This document shows positions 23,385 through 32,280 of a stretch of DNA of 64,000 nucleotides, one piece after another. The notes below the pieces were generated by a model, which saw nothing but the letters and a program-made list of their open reading frames with translations, ran no database searches and was not told the DNA's origin. Origin of the DNA: DASSJT01 sp963715025 (GTDB taxonomy: Bacteria; Actinomycetota; Actinomycetes; Actinomycetales; Dermatophilaceae); NCBI GenBank assembly GCA_963715025.1, contig CAVQQQ010000002.1:434001-498000 (forward strand), given 5' to 3'. The position numbers and the translations under genes were made by a program. The number at the start of each line of letters is the position of its first letter. The stretch's first letter is position 1.

Positions 23385-24323
23385 ATGCCGCTATCACGCT
23401 GGCATGGTGGAAGTGGTCGCGGCTCTTCGGAGCCGCCGCGATTCTCGGTGCCCTGGTCTGGCGGGCTGGCACCGGACCTCTGCTGGAGAGCCTGCGCGGA
23501 ATCGACGTCGGTTCGGCGAATCGCGGCGGCCGGTATTGCCGTCGTGACCACGGTGTGCTGTGCCTGGCGGTGGAGCGTGGTCGCCCGGGGGCTCGGCCTG
23601 GTTGTCCCGATGCGGGCGGCAGTGGCTGCGTACTACCGCTCACAGTTCCTCAACTCCACGCTCCCCGGGGGCGTTCTCGGCGACGTGCATCGGGCCGCAC
23701 GGCAGGGCCGCCTGGCCGGCAACCTCGGGCGCAGCGTTCAGGCCGTGACGTGGGAGCGCGGGGTTGGCCAGGTCGTGCAGCTCGTGGTGACGCTGGTCGT
23801 CGTGCTCACCCTTCCCTCGCCGGCGGGCCTGGCCATGCCACTCGTCGGGGCCACGGCGGTGGCAGCGGCCGTCGGCACCATCCTCATGGTTCGGAGCCTG
23901 CGGCGGCGGAGGCGGGATCGGCGAGCGCTGACGGCATGCGGTGTCACCGACCCGCGCCCCGGCGGGTTCGCGTGGAGCGCAGCGCCGGGCATCGTGCTCG
24001 CCTCAGGTCTGGTGGTGCTGGGCCACACCGCGACGTTCCTCATCGCCGCCCGGGCGGCGGGATCGGTGGCGTCTCCGATTCGCCTCCTGCCGTTGGCGCT
24101 CGTCGTCCAGGTGGCTTCAGCCATCCCGGTGAACTTCGCGGGGTGGGGACCTCGGGAGGGCGCCGCAGCGTGGGTCTTCGGTGCGGCCGGGCTGGGCACC
24201 GGCGAGGGGCTTGGCGTGTCGGTGGTCTATGGCATGCTCGTTCTGGTCGCCACCCTGCCGGGGGCAGTCCTGCTGCTGGCCTCGGGCTTGCGCGGGAGTC
24301 CACAGGCGGCGGACCCGACTTGA
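23385..24323 (+). pseudogene. Flippase-like (LPG synthase TM/UPF0104) membrane protein with two compensating frame changes
   Basis: From about 23520 on the sequence is a clear UPF0104 membrane protein: SQFLNSTLPGGVLGDVHRA near the start of the good part, RSVQAVTWERGVGQV, and IPVNFAGWGPREGAAAWVFG near the C-terminus, with six or more helices. The first membrane segment is present but in the next frame (23399-23515: WWKWSRLFGAAAILGALVW). The plausible start ATG 23385, with GAGG four bases upstream, reads MPLSR in the original frame. So one indel near 23400 and a second near 23515-23525 cancel each other. As written, the segment between them is nonsense but open. This may be two sequencing errors or true damage. 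Family members sit in the membrane and are thought to move lipids or glycolipids. Confidence 0.7.
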
Positions 24324-24363
24324 ATCCGGCCGAGGGCCCCGGGCGCCCTGGATGGAGTGCAGC

Positions 24364-25056
24364 GTGGCTGAGCGTCCCTACACACTGCTGAGCTGCGGCA
24401 TGTCGATCGACGGCTACCTCGACAGCGCCTCGAGAGCGCGACTCATGCTCTCCAACGATGCCGACCTCGACCGCGTCGACGCGGTGCGAGCCGGCTGCGA
24501 CGCCATCCTGGTTGGGGCAGCCACCGTGCGCAACGACAACCCGCGCCTTCTCGTCCGAGACCAGGCCAGGCAGGCCGAGCGGGTCGCGAGGGGGCTGCCG
24601 CCCTCGCCCATCAAGGTCACGGTGACGCGCCGGGCGCAGTTGGACCCCGCCGCCGACTTCTTCGTCACCGGGGCCGTCCCGAAGCTCGTCTACTGCCCGA
24701 GCCAGTCGGTTGTCGAGGCCCGGGAGCGGCTCGGGCCGGTGGCGACCGTCGTGGACGGAGGCGACCCGGTCGACCTGGGCCACGTCGGAGCCGACCTCTA
24801 CGGCCGCGGCGTCCGGCGCCTCATGGTCGAGGGTGGCGGCACGGTGCACACCCAGTTCCTGGCCGAGGATCTCGCCGATGAGCTGCAGCTCGTGGTTGCG
24901 CCCTTCTTCGTCGGCGACTCGCGCGCTAGGCGGTTCGTCGGTGACGGCCCGTTCCCCTGGAACCCGGACCGGCGGGCCCGACTCGCCGAGGTGCGCAGGA
25001 TCGACGACGTGGTCCTGCTGCGCTACGCGCTCTCGCCGCGATTCAGCCTCGACTGA
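24364..25056 (+). CDS. RibD C-terminal-type reductase (dihydrofolate-reductase fold), 230 aa
   Basis: Matches the reductase half of RibD: LLSCGMSIDGYLDSAS near residue 8, DAILVGAATVRNDNPRLLVR near residue 45 (pyrimidine and NADPH site) and LMVEGGGTVHTQFL near 155. RibD reductases convert a 5-amino-6-ribosylamino-pyrimidine phosphate to the ribitylamino compound. There is no deaminase domain, so it would act on a diamino compound directly, as fungal and archaeal enzymes do. GTG 24364 is preferred because GGAG lies seven bases upstream; ATG 24352 is the alternative. It is followed 17 bp later by GTP cyclohydrolase II. Confidence 0.86.
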   Translation: MAERPYTLLSCGMSIDGYLDSASRARLMLSNDADLDRVDAVRAGCDAILVGAATVRNDNPRLLVRDQARQAERVARGLPPSPIKVTVTRRAQLDPAADFFVTGAVPKLVYCPSQSVVEARERLGPVATVVDGGDPVDLGHVGADLYGRGVRRLMVEGGGTVHTQFLAEDLADELQLVVAPFFVGDSRARRFVGDGPFPWNPDRRARLAEVRRIDDVVLLRYALSPRFSLD

Positions 25057-25073
25057 CGACGGGAGCGCCCACG

Positions 25074-25763
25074 ATGGCGAGCACGGTTCCGAAGGCGACG
25101 ATCCGAACTCAGGTGACGCTGCCGCTCCGCCTCGCCGACGGCTTCACCACGACGGCCCGCGTCTTCACCTTCGACGGGCTGGTCGACGGCCGAGAGCACG
25201 TAGCCCTGGGGTTGGGAGACCGGGCTGGCAGGCCCAGGCCCAGCCGAGCCGATGGCACGGCGCCGCTGGTCCGGCTGCACAGCGAGTGCCTGACAGGCGA
25301 TGTCCTCGGGAGCGAGCGCTGCGACTGCGGTCCACAGCTGCGCGAGGCTGCGGCCCGGATCTCGCGGGCTGGTGGCTACCTCCTCTACCTGAGGCAGGAG
25401 GGGCGTGACATCGGTCTCTACGCGAAGCTCGACGCCTATGCGCTGCAGGACGCCGGTCTGGACACCTACGAGGCCAACCTCGCGCTGGGCTTCACCGAGG
25501 ATGGACGCGACTACACGGCCGCGGCCCAGATGATCGCCGCGCTGGGCCTGCAGCGCGTGGCCCTGCTGAGCAACAACCCGGACAAGGCGGCCCAGCTCGG
25601 TCGACTCGGCGTCACGGTGGCCGAGCGCGTGCCGACAGCGGTGCACCTCTCGCCGGCCAACGCCCGGTATCTTGCGGCGAAGGCCCGGCGCGGCGCGCAC
25701 ACTCTGCAGCTTCCGGGAGCCGGAGACCCAATGGCCCCGTCGGATGGGGGTGGCGGAGGGTAA
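25074..25763 (+). CDS. ribA: GTP cyclohydrolase II, 229 aa
   Basis: Stand-alone RibA domain: HSECLTGDVLGSERCDCG (zinc cysteines C-x10-C-x-C near residues 64-78), YLRQEGRDIGLYAKL (GTP-binding and catalytic Arg) and LLSNNPDK with ERVPTAV near the C-terminus. It converts GTP to formate, pyrophosphate and 2,5-diamino-6-ribosylamino-pyrimidinone 5'-phosphate. All metal and catalytic residues appear intact. No DHBP synthase domain is fused. Because ribE, ribH and a full ribD are absent, this copy is more likely dedicated to the cluster than to housekeeping riboflavin synthesis. The C-terminus is a short Gly-rich tail. Confidence 0.9.
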   Translation: MASTVPKATIRTQVTLPLRLADGFTTTARVFTFDGLVDGREHVALGLGDRAGRPRPSRADGTAPLVRLHSECLTGDVLGSERCDCGPQLREAAARISRAGGYLLYLRQEGRDIGLYAKLDAYALQDAGLDTYEANLALGFTEDGRDYTAAAQMIAALGLQRVALLSNNPDKAAQLGRLGVTVAERVPTAVHLSPANARYLAAKARRGAHTLQLPGAGDPMAPSDGGGGG

Positions 25764-25853
25764 GCGCTGGGGTGCGCTGCGCCGTCACCGATCCGATAGC
25801 GGAAAGGCACCCGGTTGTATGCCGTGCCGTCGCGCGGCGGGCAGGTCGCCTTC

Positions 25854-28463
25854 CTAGGACGACGGTGATCCGCGCTCGGACGTCCTGCGGGCGACAACGC
25901 CTTTGTACACCTCGAACCACAGGACGCCGACGAATCCAGCGACGACAGCCACAAACCAGTCGGTGGCGCCGATGGCCCCGAGATCGAAGGCCTCGCGGGT
26001 CCACTGGAGGCTGAGGACCGCAACCAGCACGATGAGCGCGCCGCCGACGATCCACGGGAGAGTGGGGTTGCGGCGCTCTCGCAGCGCTCGCCACATCGGC
26101 AGTCGCCACGACCGGTTGACCAGGATCAGCGCGAGGTTGGCGAGCACGAGCGTGGCGAAGGTGATGGAGCGCACCACCTCGTCCGGGCGACCACCCAGCA
26201 GGCTCCAGAGGTACACGGCCAGGACGGCGGCGAGCACTGACAGCCCCTGAAGTACCGCGATCGCCAGGACCTTTCTGCCGAACATCGGCTTGCCGACTGT
26301 CCTCGGCGGCTGCTCCATGATCCTGGGGTCGATCTCCTCGGCCTCGAAGACGACGGAGCAGGCCGGGTCGATGATCAGCTCGAGGAAGGCGATCTGCACG
26401 GGGAGCAGCACCAGGGGCCAGTCGGCCACAAAGACCGGAATCAGGGACATTCCGACGATGGGGACGTGCACGGCGATGATGTACGCCATCGCCTTTCGGA
26501 GGTTGTCGAAGATCCCGCGGCCCCGGCGGACACCCCCCGCGATGGAGGTGAAGTTGTCGTCGGTGATCACCAGGGCAGCAGACTCGCGTGCGACGTCGGT
26601 CCCGCGCGCGCCCATCGCGATGCCGATGTCAGCCGCCCGCAGCGCCGGTGCGTCGTTGACGCCGTCGCCGGTCATGCCCACGATCTCGCGGTTCGCCTTG
26701 AGCGCCCGGATCAGCCGAAGTTTCTGCTCGGGGACCATCCGCGCAAACACGCTGACCGTGCGGATGCGGTCCGCCAGCACGTCCTCGGGCATCGTCTCGA
26801 GCTCGGGTCCGGTGATGACGCCGCCGTCGTGGTCGAGGCCGATCTCGCGGGCGATCGCGAGGGCCGTGCCCGGATAGTCCCCGGTGATCATGACGGTCCG
26901 GACCCCGGCGCTGGCGCACTCAGCCACCGCGGCCGAGACGCCCGGCCGGACCGGGTCCTGCAGGCCCGCGAGCCCGAGGTACTCGAAGGCGAAGTCGTGC
27001 TGGTCCTCCGGGAGGGCATCGCCGGCGGCGATGGCGGCGCGTGCGACCGCGAGGACCCGCTGGCCGCCGGACGTGGCGGTCTCGATCTGTGCGGTCAGGG
27101 AGGCGAGGGCGTCGGGGCTGAGGTGGCACAGGTCCGCGATGGCCTCAGGCGCGCCCTTCGCAGCGATGATGTAGCGGTCGCTGTCCGGCGGCAGCCACGC
27201 GTGGGCGAGCGCGAGCAGGTTCTCCGAGAGCGGGTACTCCCGGACCAGCTGCCAGTCGGGGTGGAGGTGCTCGGTGCCGGCCAGGTAGGAGTCACCGATC
27301 GCTTTGAACGCCTTGTCCATCGGGTCGAACGGGTCGACCGGCGAGGCCAGGACGGCGAACTCAGCCAGCGTGTAGAAGGCCTCGGGCAGGGCGCCCTCCC
27401 CGACCTTCCAGATCTCGTCGCCGACGATGAGCTGCTGGACCGTCATGCTGTTCATGGTGAGGGTGCCGGTCTTGTCCACACAGACCACGGTTGCCGAGCC
27501 GAGGGTCTCGATCACCGCTGAGCGCCTGGTGAGGACATGCCTCTGCGACATGCGCCACGCGCCGACTGCGAGGAAGACCGTCAGCACGACGGGGAACTCC
27601 TCGGGCAGCATGGCCATGGCCGCGGCGATCCCAGCCAGCAGGCCCTCGAGCCAGTCGCCACGCGTCAGGCCGTAGAGGGTGACGACCAGTGCTGCCGCCG
27701 CGAGGCCCAGAGCGGCGATGACTCGGACGAGTCGGTCGACCTCGCGCTGGAGGGGGGTGCGCTGCGGCTCGATGGACTTCAGGGCTGTCCCGATCCGGCC
27801 GAGCTCCGTGCCGGCTCCGGTCTGTTTCACCAGCGCCAGTCCGCGGCCCTTGACCACCAGCGTGCCGGAGAACACCCAGGGCGTGGCTTCGCCTCCGGGC
27901 CTCCCCATCTGGGTGGCCTCCGCACTGCCCCCGATCGCCGTCTTGCGGACCGGCACGGACTCGCCGGTCAGCGCGGACTCGTCGACGGAGAAGTTCACGC
28001 ACTCCACGAGGGCTGCGTCGGCGGGCACGCGATCGCCCTCGGCGAGGATCGCGCAGTCGCCTCGCACGACGTCGCGGCCCGCAATCCGGATCTGAGCGCC
28101 GTCGCGGATGACCAGCGCCCGGGGCGACGACAGGTCCCGCAGGGCGGCGAGGGCGTTCTCGGTCTTGTGCTCCTGATAGATCGAGATGCCGATGACGACG
28201 ACCACGAAGGACATCAGGATGGCGCCGTCGAGGGGCTCGGCGATGAGGAAATTCACACTGCCGGCACCGAGCAGGAGCAGGAGCATCGGCTGGCGGATCG
28301 CCTCCCACGCCTGCTGCAGGAGGTTGCGCGGCATGGCCGAGGGCAGCTCGTTGGGGCCGTCCGCGACGAGCCGCTCCGCAGCCGCCTCGGCGGTGAGCCC
28401 GAGGGAGGCCGGAGCCGATGCCGCTGCGGCCGCACTGAGCTCGACCGGGGGGTCACGGCTCAT
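25854..28463 (-). CDS. Cation-translocating P-type ATPase, 869 aa
   Basis: N-terminal cation-ATPase domain, A-domain with DESALTGES, phosphorylation site VCVDKTGTLT near residue 330, TGDGVNDAPALRAADIGIAMG hinge and C-terminal membrane helices. The membrane motif before the phosphorylation domain is PEEFPV rather than PEGLP of calcium pumps or CPx of heavy-metal pumps, so the ion is uncertain. ATG 28463 is preferred over an in-frame extension to 28541, because the extension covers a DosR-like box (28499-28512) centred 42.5 bp upstream of 28463. The 17 bases before the start (GCTCCCACGCTGGTGCC) nearly equal those before the PEP synthase gene. Mycobacterial ctpF is a DosR-controlled precedent. 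Confidence 0.87.
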   Translation of the reverse strand: MSRDPPVELSAAAAASAPASLGLTAEAAAERLVADGPNELPSAMPRNLLQQAWEAIRQPMLLLLLGAGSVNFLIAEPLDGAILMSFVVVVIGISIYQEHKTENALAALRDLSSPRALVIRDGAQIRIAGRDVVRGDCAILAEGDRVPADAALVECVNFSVDESALTGESVPVRKTAIGGSAEATQMGRPGGEATPWVFSGTLVVKGRGLALVKQTGAGTELGRIGTALKSIEPQRTPLQREVDRLVRVIAALGLAAAALVVTLYGLTRGDWLEGLLAGIAAAMAMLPEEFPVVLTVFLAVGAWRMSQRHVLTRRSAVIETLGSATVVCVDKTGTLTMNSMTVQQLIVGDEIWKVGEGALPEAFYTLAEFAVLASPVDPFDPMDKAFKAIGDSYLAGTEHLHPDWQLVREYPLSENLLALAHAWLPPDSDRYIIAAKGAPEAIADLCHLSPDALASLTAQIETATSGGQRVLAVARAAIAAGDALPEDQHDFAFEYLGLAGLQDPVRPGVSAAVAECASAGVRTVMITGDYPGTALAIAREIGLDHDGGVITGPELETMPEDVLADRIRTVSVFARMVPEQKLRLIRALKANREIVGMTGDGVNDAPALRAADIGIAMGARGTDVARESAALVITDDNFTSIAGGVRRGRGIFDNLRKAMAYIIAVHVPIVGMSLIPVFVADWPLVLLPVQIAFLELIIDPACSVVFEAEEIDPRIMEQPPRTVGKPMFGRKVLAIAVLQGLSVLAAVLAVYLWSLLGGRPDEVVRSITFATLVLANLALILVNRSWRLPMWRALRERRNPTLPWIVGGALIVLVAVLSLQWTREAFDLGAIGATDWFVAVVAGFVGVLWFEVYKGVVARRTSERGSPSS

Positions 28464-28498
28464 GGCACCAGCGTGGGAGCGCGGACCAGACATCGTCA

Positions 28499-28512
28499 GG
28501 GGCGAAGGTCCC
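28499..28512 (-). promoter_or_regulatory. DosR/DevR-like box of the P-type ATPase gene
   Basis: On the minus strand GGGACCTTCGCCCC matches the palindromic consensus GGGACTWWAGTCCC at 11 of 14 positions. Its centre is exactly 42.5 bp upstream of the ATG at 28463, the class II activator position if transcription starts at the start codon. Confidence 0.6.
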
Positions 28513-28598
28513 CGGGCGCCCCGCGCTCGACTGGACCACACGGCATACCCCGCCGGCGGGGGGATCAGCCCCCCGGGACCGAGGGATGTGCGCCTGCG

Positions 28599-30623
28599 TC
28601 AGCTCTTTCTGACCGCGACCACCGCGTTGCCCGGCAGGTGCTCGATGGAGAAGGCGCCGCCCTCGAACGACCCGGGGGAGAAGGACACGGACTTCCAGCG
28701 CCATTGAGCTCCTGTGGCCCGGAGGACGAAGACGTCGATGGGCCCAAAGGCCGTGTTGCGAGACGCCGCGGCGAACTGGGCTGGATCCGTGATCGCCGCA
28801 AGCCGCTTGATCTCGGCGGCGCGGTCGTCCCAGCGCAGGAGGGTGTTGGCTGAGACGCGGTCGGTTGACGTGTAGCCGTAGTACGGCAGGAAGGCAAAGA
28901 GGCGCTGGTCGTAGGCCAGCACGACCGGCCTGGCCCGGGCACCAAGCTCCGAAGTGACGGCCCGCTCGATGTCGCTGGTCGGGAACAGGGAGTGCAGGTA
29001 CTGCTCGGGAGGCGCGAACCGGGTGAGCGTGCCGTCAGGTAGACGCTCGGTGTGCGCATCCGTGCCGCGGTTGACCTCTCCCACCGGACGGGCGGAGTCG
29101 CGGAGTCCGCGTGGCCCCGGAACCCAGTTCGGCCAGCCCTGCATGGCAGCCCAGACGACGAGGGCCACGATGCCGGTCACGGCGACTGCGCGCTCGCGGG
29201 ACGTTGCGACGTATCGCGCGCCCGGGGGCCCGAGTGGTCGGGCGACAAGGCGTGACCAGAGCCGCGGGGCCGCTTCGGAGGTCGTGAGCACGCCCGCCGT
29301 GACGAGGGTCATGCTGACGAGCGTCTCGGTGTACTGCAGGTATCCCGTGTGGTTGTCCTGCACTGTCTTGAGGAGGAAGAGGATGCGGTAGGCGTAGTTG
29401 CCCACGACGATGAGCAGGAGGGGCTGTGCCCACCAGGTAGTGCGGCGATACCAGATCATGCCGAGGAGGCCGACGAGTTCGACGACCGCTATGGGGGTCG
29501 CCTGCATGAACGGCAGCACCAGGGGCCGGTCCACGATGGACGGAGACATCCAGAAGTCGCTCACCCGCTGGCCCCCCTGGGTGACCAGCGTCGTGACGAA
29601 CGGGACGACGTACCACGACGCGACGACGAACGCCGTCACGGCCACACCGAGGAGGTGCAGCAGGTATGGCCGCCGTGGACTCGTGGCGCGGAGGGTGAGG
29701 CCGATCAGCAGCAAGAGGCCGAGCGCCGAGTAGAGCAGCCACGCCTGGTACGTGAGCACCAGGAGCCCGCCGATCAGTCCGGCGGGGAGCCAGTGCATCC
29801 CTCCTCGGGCACGCGGTAACCCGGCGAAGGTCGCGAGCACCCACGGCGCGAACACCAACAGCGCGAGGAACTCGTAGTCCTTGCTGGGCTGGTTGAACAC
29901 TGCAGGCGCGAGCCCGACGATCGTGAAAGCAACCGCGGGGCCAACGAGCCGGCGCCACATCAGGTAGGCCACGACGAGAGCGCCTGACATGACCACGATC
30001 TGCGCTTCGCCGAAGAGCTGCCACGCGGGCCGGTCGACCAGCGTCGCCACATGGCCGATGATCCAGGGGTACAGGGGTGGGTACTCGGTCGGCAGGTCCC
30101 GGGCGAACGAGTCCGCGGACTGCCAGGTCCACATGTACTTCATGGCCATGGCGACGAAACGTCCCGCGTCGCCGCCGAGCACCCCATAGCCGTAAGGCGT
30201 CCCGTGAAGGGCCGTGGCCAGCGTGAGCCCGATCCAGGCGGCATACACCCCCATGGCGAGTCCGATGAGCTTGTCCGAGTAGCGGCGCAGGACGAGTGCG
30301 AAGACCACTGCCCCGACCAGGGCGCCGACAGCCACGGGCATCACCACCCCGGCGACCGAGAACGGGTCGAGGTCGAGGCGGTGGACGAGCAGGACCGCAA
30401 GAGGTGTCCCGACCAGCCAGGTGAGCAGCGCGATCGCGCCGTCAGCCGTTACACCCATCCAGGGGCCCGGAGTGCGCTGGTCATCAACCTGGGGGCGGTC
30501 TGGTGCCGGTTCGTCCGCCTCAGTGGGTGCGACCTCGCCGACCGGCTCGTCCGCCTGAGAAGCGTCGACCTCGCCCACCGGCTCGTCCGTCAGGATTCGC
30601 GGCAACTCCGGTCCCTGCGTCAT
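28599..30623 (-). CDS. AftA-like GT-C arabinofuranosyltransferase, 674 aa
   Basis: A cytoplasmic acidic N-terminus with duplicated DEPVGEV units precedes about 13 membrane helices. The first extracytoplasmic loop has GGDAGRFVAMAMKYMWTWQS and LPTEYPPLYPW, the acidic and aromatic signature of AftA-type GT-C enzymes. The C-terminal soluble domain (about residues 500-674, with DQRLFAFLPYYGYTSTDRV) completes the AftA layout. AftA primes arabinan on galactan in mycolata using decaprenyl-phosphoarabinose; in other actinobacteria the acceptor is unknown. ATG 30623 has no ribosome-binding site but TAGCCT seven bases upstream, suggesting a leaderless mRNA; GTG 30647 is an alternative. It is divergent from the GT2-methyltransferase gene. 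Confidence 0.78.
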   Translation of the reverse strand: MTQGPELPRILTDEPVGEVDASQADEPVGEVAPTEADEPAPDRPQVDDQRTPGPWMGVTADGAIALLTWLVGTPLAVLLVHRLDLDPFSVAGVVMPVAVGALVGAVVFALVLRRYSDKLIGLAMGVYAAWIGLTLATALHGTPYGYGVLGGDAGRFVAMAMKYMWTWQSADSFARDLPTEYPPLYPWIIGHVATLVDRPAWQLFGEAQIVVMSGALVVAYLMWRRLVGPAVAFTIVGLAPAVFNQPSKDYEFLALLVFAPWVLATFAGLPRARGGMHWLPAGLIGGLLVLTYQAWLLYSALGLLLLIGLTLRATSPRRPYLLHLLGVAVTAFVVASWYVVPFVTTLVTQGGQRVSDFWMSPSIVDRPLVLPFMQATPIAVVELVGLLGMIWYRRTTWWAQPLLLIVVGNYAYRILFLLKTVQDNHTGYLQYTETLVSMTLVTAGVLTTSEAAPRLWSRLVARPLGPPGARYVATSRERAVAVTGIVALVVWAAMQGWPNWVPGPRGLRDSARPVGEVNRGTDAHTERLPDGTLTRFAPPEQYLHSLFPTSDIERAVTSELGARARPVVLAYDQRLFAFLPYYGYTSTDRVSANTLLRWDDRAAEIKRLAAITDPAQFAAASRNTAFGPIDVFVLRATGAQWRWKSVSFSPGSFEGGAFSIEHLPGNAVVAVRKS

Positions 30624-30630
30624 GTCTGGG

Positions 30631-30660
30631 AGGCTATCGGAGCGCACCGTTGTCTATGCT
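30631..30660. promoter_or_regulatory. Divergent leaderless promoters
   Basis: Minus strand: TAGCCT (30636-30631) ends seven bases before ATG 30623. Plus strand: TATGCT (30655-30660) ends six bases before GTG 30667. Both fit TANNNT -10 elements placed so that transcription begins at the start codon, and neither gene has a Shine-Dalgarno sequence. Confidence 0.5.
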
Positions 30661-30666
30661 GCCGTG

Positions 30667-32280
30667 GTGACCTCAAGCGAGAGCCCAAGCTCCGAGAGCC
30701 AGGCCGAGCCGCGCATCGGCATTCTCGTCGTCGCCTACAACGCCGTGACCACGCTCGCAAGCGTCCTGGACCGCATCCCGCAGGAATTCCACCAGCGTGT
30801 CGCCGAGCTCATCATCTGCGACGACGCCAGCCACGACGCGACCCACCTGGTCGCGCTCGGCTACCAGCAGGCCGCGCCCGACCTGCCGATCACGGTGATC
30901 CGCCACGAGAAGAACCTTGGCTACGGGGGGAATCAGAAGTCCGGCTACCGGCTGGCCATCGAGCACGAGCTCGACATTGTGGTGCTCCTCCACGGCGACG
31001 GGCAATACGCCCCGGAATGCATCGAGTCGATGGTCGAGCCACTGGTCAGGGGTGAGGCAGACGCCGTCTTCGGTTCGCGGATGATGACCGATGGCTCGGC
31101 GAGACGGGGCGGGATGCCGATGTACAAGTACATCGGCAACAAGGTTCTCACCCGGTTCGAGAACGCCCTCGCTGGGGCAAATCTCAGCGAGTGGCACTCG
31201 GGCTACCGCGCCTACTCGACCAAGGCCCTGAAGTCGATCCCGTTCGAGCGCAATTCGGACGGCTTCAACTTCGACACGCAGATCATCATCCAGCTGATCG
31301 ACAGCGGAAAGCGCATCGTCGAGGTCCCGATCCCCACCTACTACGGCGACGAGGTCTGCTATGTCAATGGCCTCGGTTACGCGAGGGACGTGTCCAAGGA
31401 TGTGATCCGCTACCGGCTCGGGAAGATGGGCTTCACCAGTGGTGACTACGGCAGCGTCGACCAGGACTACGCCCTCAAGGAAGGCGAGGGCAGCTCGCAC
31501 AGCCGCATCCTCGAATTCCTGGCCGGGCTTCCACCGTCAAAAGTGCTCGATCTGGGCTGCTCGAGCGGCCTGCTGTCGGAGCGGATTCGCGCCATGGGCC
31601 ACCGGGTCACCGGCGTTGACCGGGAAGCCTTCGCACAGACGCTGGACCGCGTGGACGAGTTCGCGGTCGGCGACCTGGAGGACGGCATCCCGGCGGAGGT
31701 CGGCACCGGATTCGACGTGGTGATCGCCGCTGACGTCCTCGAGCATCTGCGGCAGCCGGAGCGGCTGCTGGAGGACATCAAGCACGTCATGGAGCCCGGC
31801 GGCCGGCTCATCGTATCGGTCCCGAACTTCGGGCACTGGTATCCGCGTGTCCGCAGCCTGGTCGGCGCCTTCGACTATGACCAGCGCGGGATCCTCGACA
31901 AGACCCATTACCGGTTCTTCACCCGCAAGAGCCTCACGCGGATGATGACCAATGCCGGATTCGAGATCCGGCGCCACACCGAAGTGGGTCTGCCCTTCGA
32001 CGTGCTGGCGGCGGAGGGTGGTTCGACCGGGACGCGCCTGATGCGTGCGGTCGACCGCATCTCCGTCTCGCTTCGCCCGACCCTGTTCGCCTACCAGTTC
32101 GTGCTTCACCTGGAGCGGCCCGCCGCGCCCGAGCTGGTGACCCGCCCGCGGGCAACGACGAATCTGCCGCAACCACGAGGCAGTAGCCGCTACGACTGTG
32201 GAACACCGGCCTCGATCGGCGCGGTCGCTTCGCCCGTGTCCTCGGCGGTACGGGGGACACCCCACACCACGTGGCGGTAG
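30667..32280 (+). CDS. Bifunctional GT2 glycosyltransferase and SAM methyltransferase, 537 aa
   Basis: Residues about 15-235 form a GT2 domain of the dolichyl-phosphate-sugar-synthase type: GILVVAYNAVTTLASVLDRI, the DDASHD acidic motif, LLHGDGQYAPECIESMVEPL and WHSGYRAYS. Residues about 280-460 form a methyltransferase (KVLDLGCSSGLLSERI, GVDREAF, ADVLEHLRQPERLLEDI). The tail (about 50 residues) is low-complexity and is read opposite the end of the gtrA gene. GTG 30667 is preferred (leaderless -10 six bases upstream); an ATG at 30622 would overlap the divergent start. It probably makes and modifies a polyprenyl-linked sugar used by the AftA-like and GtrA partners (inference). Confidence 0.83.
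   Translation: MTSSESPSSESQAEPRIGILVVAYNAVTTLASVLDRIPQEFHQRVAELIICDDASHDATHLVALGYQQAAPDLPITVIRHEKNLGYGGNQKSGYRLAIEHELDIVVLLHGDGQYAPECIESMVEPLVRGEADAVFGSRMMTDGSARRGGMPMYKYIGNKVLTRFENALAGANLSEWHSGYRAYSTKALKSIPFERNSDGFNFDTQIIIQLIDSGKRIVEVPIPTYYGDEVCYVNGLGYARDVSKDVIRYRLGKMGFTSGDYGSVDQDYALKEGEGSSHSRILEFLAGLPPSKVLDLGCSSGLLSERIRAMGHRVTGVDREAFAQTLDRVDEFAVGDLEDGIPAEVGTGFDVVIAADVLEHLRQPERLLEDIKHVMEPGGRLIVSVPNFGHWYPRVRSLVGAFDYDQRGILDKTHYRFFTRKSLTRMMTNAGFEIRRHTEVGLPFDVLAAEGGSTGTRLMRAVDRISVSLRPTLFAYQFVLHLERPAAPELVTRPRATTNLPQPRGSSRYDCGTPASIGAVASPVSSAVRGTPHTTWR

Noticed and set aside
23083..23547. Overlapping plus-strand open frame across the methyltransferase/flippase junction
   Set aside because: Its product is Arg-rich without motifs; the membrane helix in another frame is far more convincing.
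24181..24363. Longer N-terminus for the RibD-type reductase
   Set aside because: The extension overlaps the flippase-like gene in another frame and lacks a ribosome-binding site; conserved sequence begins after 24364.
20007..25763. Assigning the cluster to queuosine or 7-deazapurine synthesis
   Set aside because: QueC, QueE and QueF are absent and the PTPS-fold protein lacks QueD catalytic residues.
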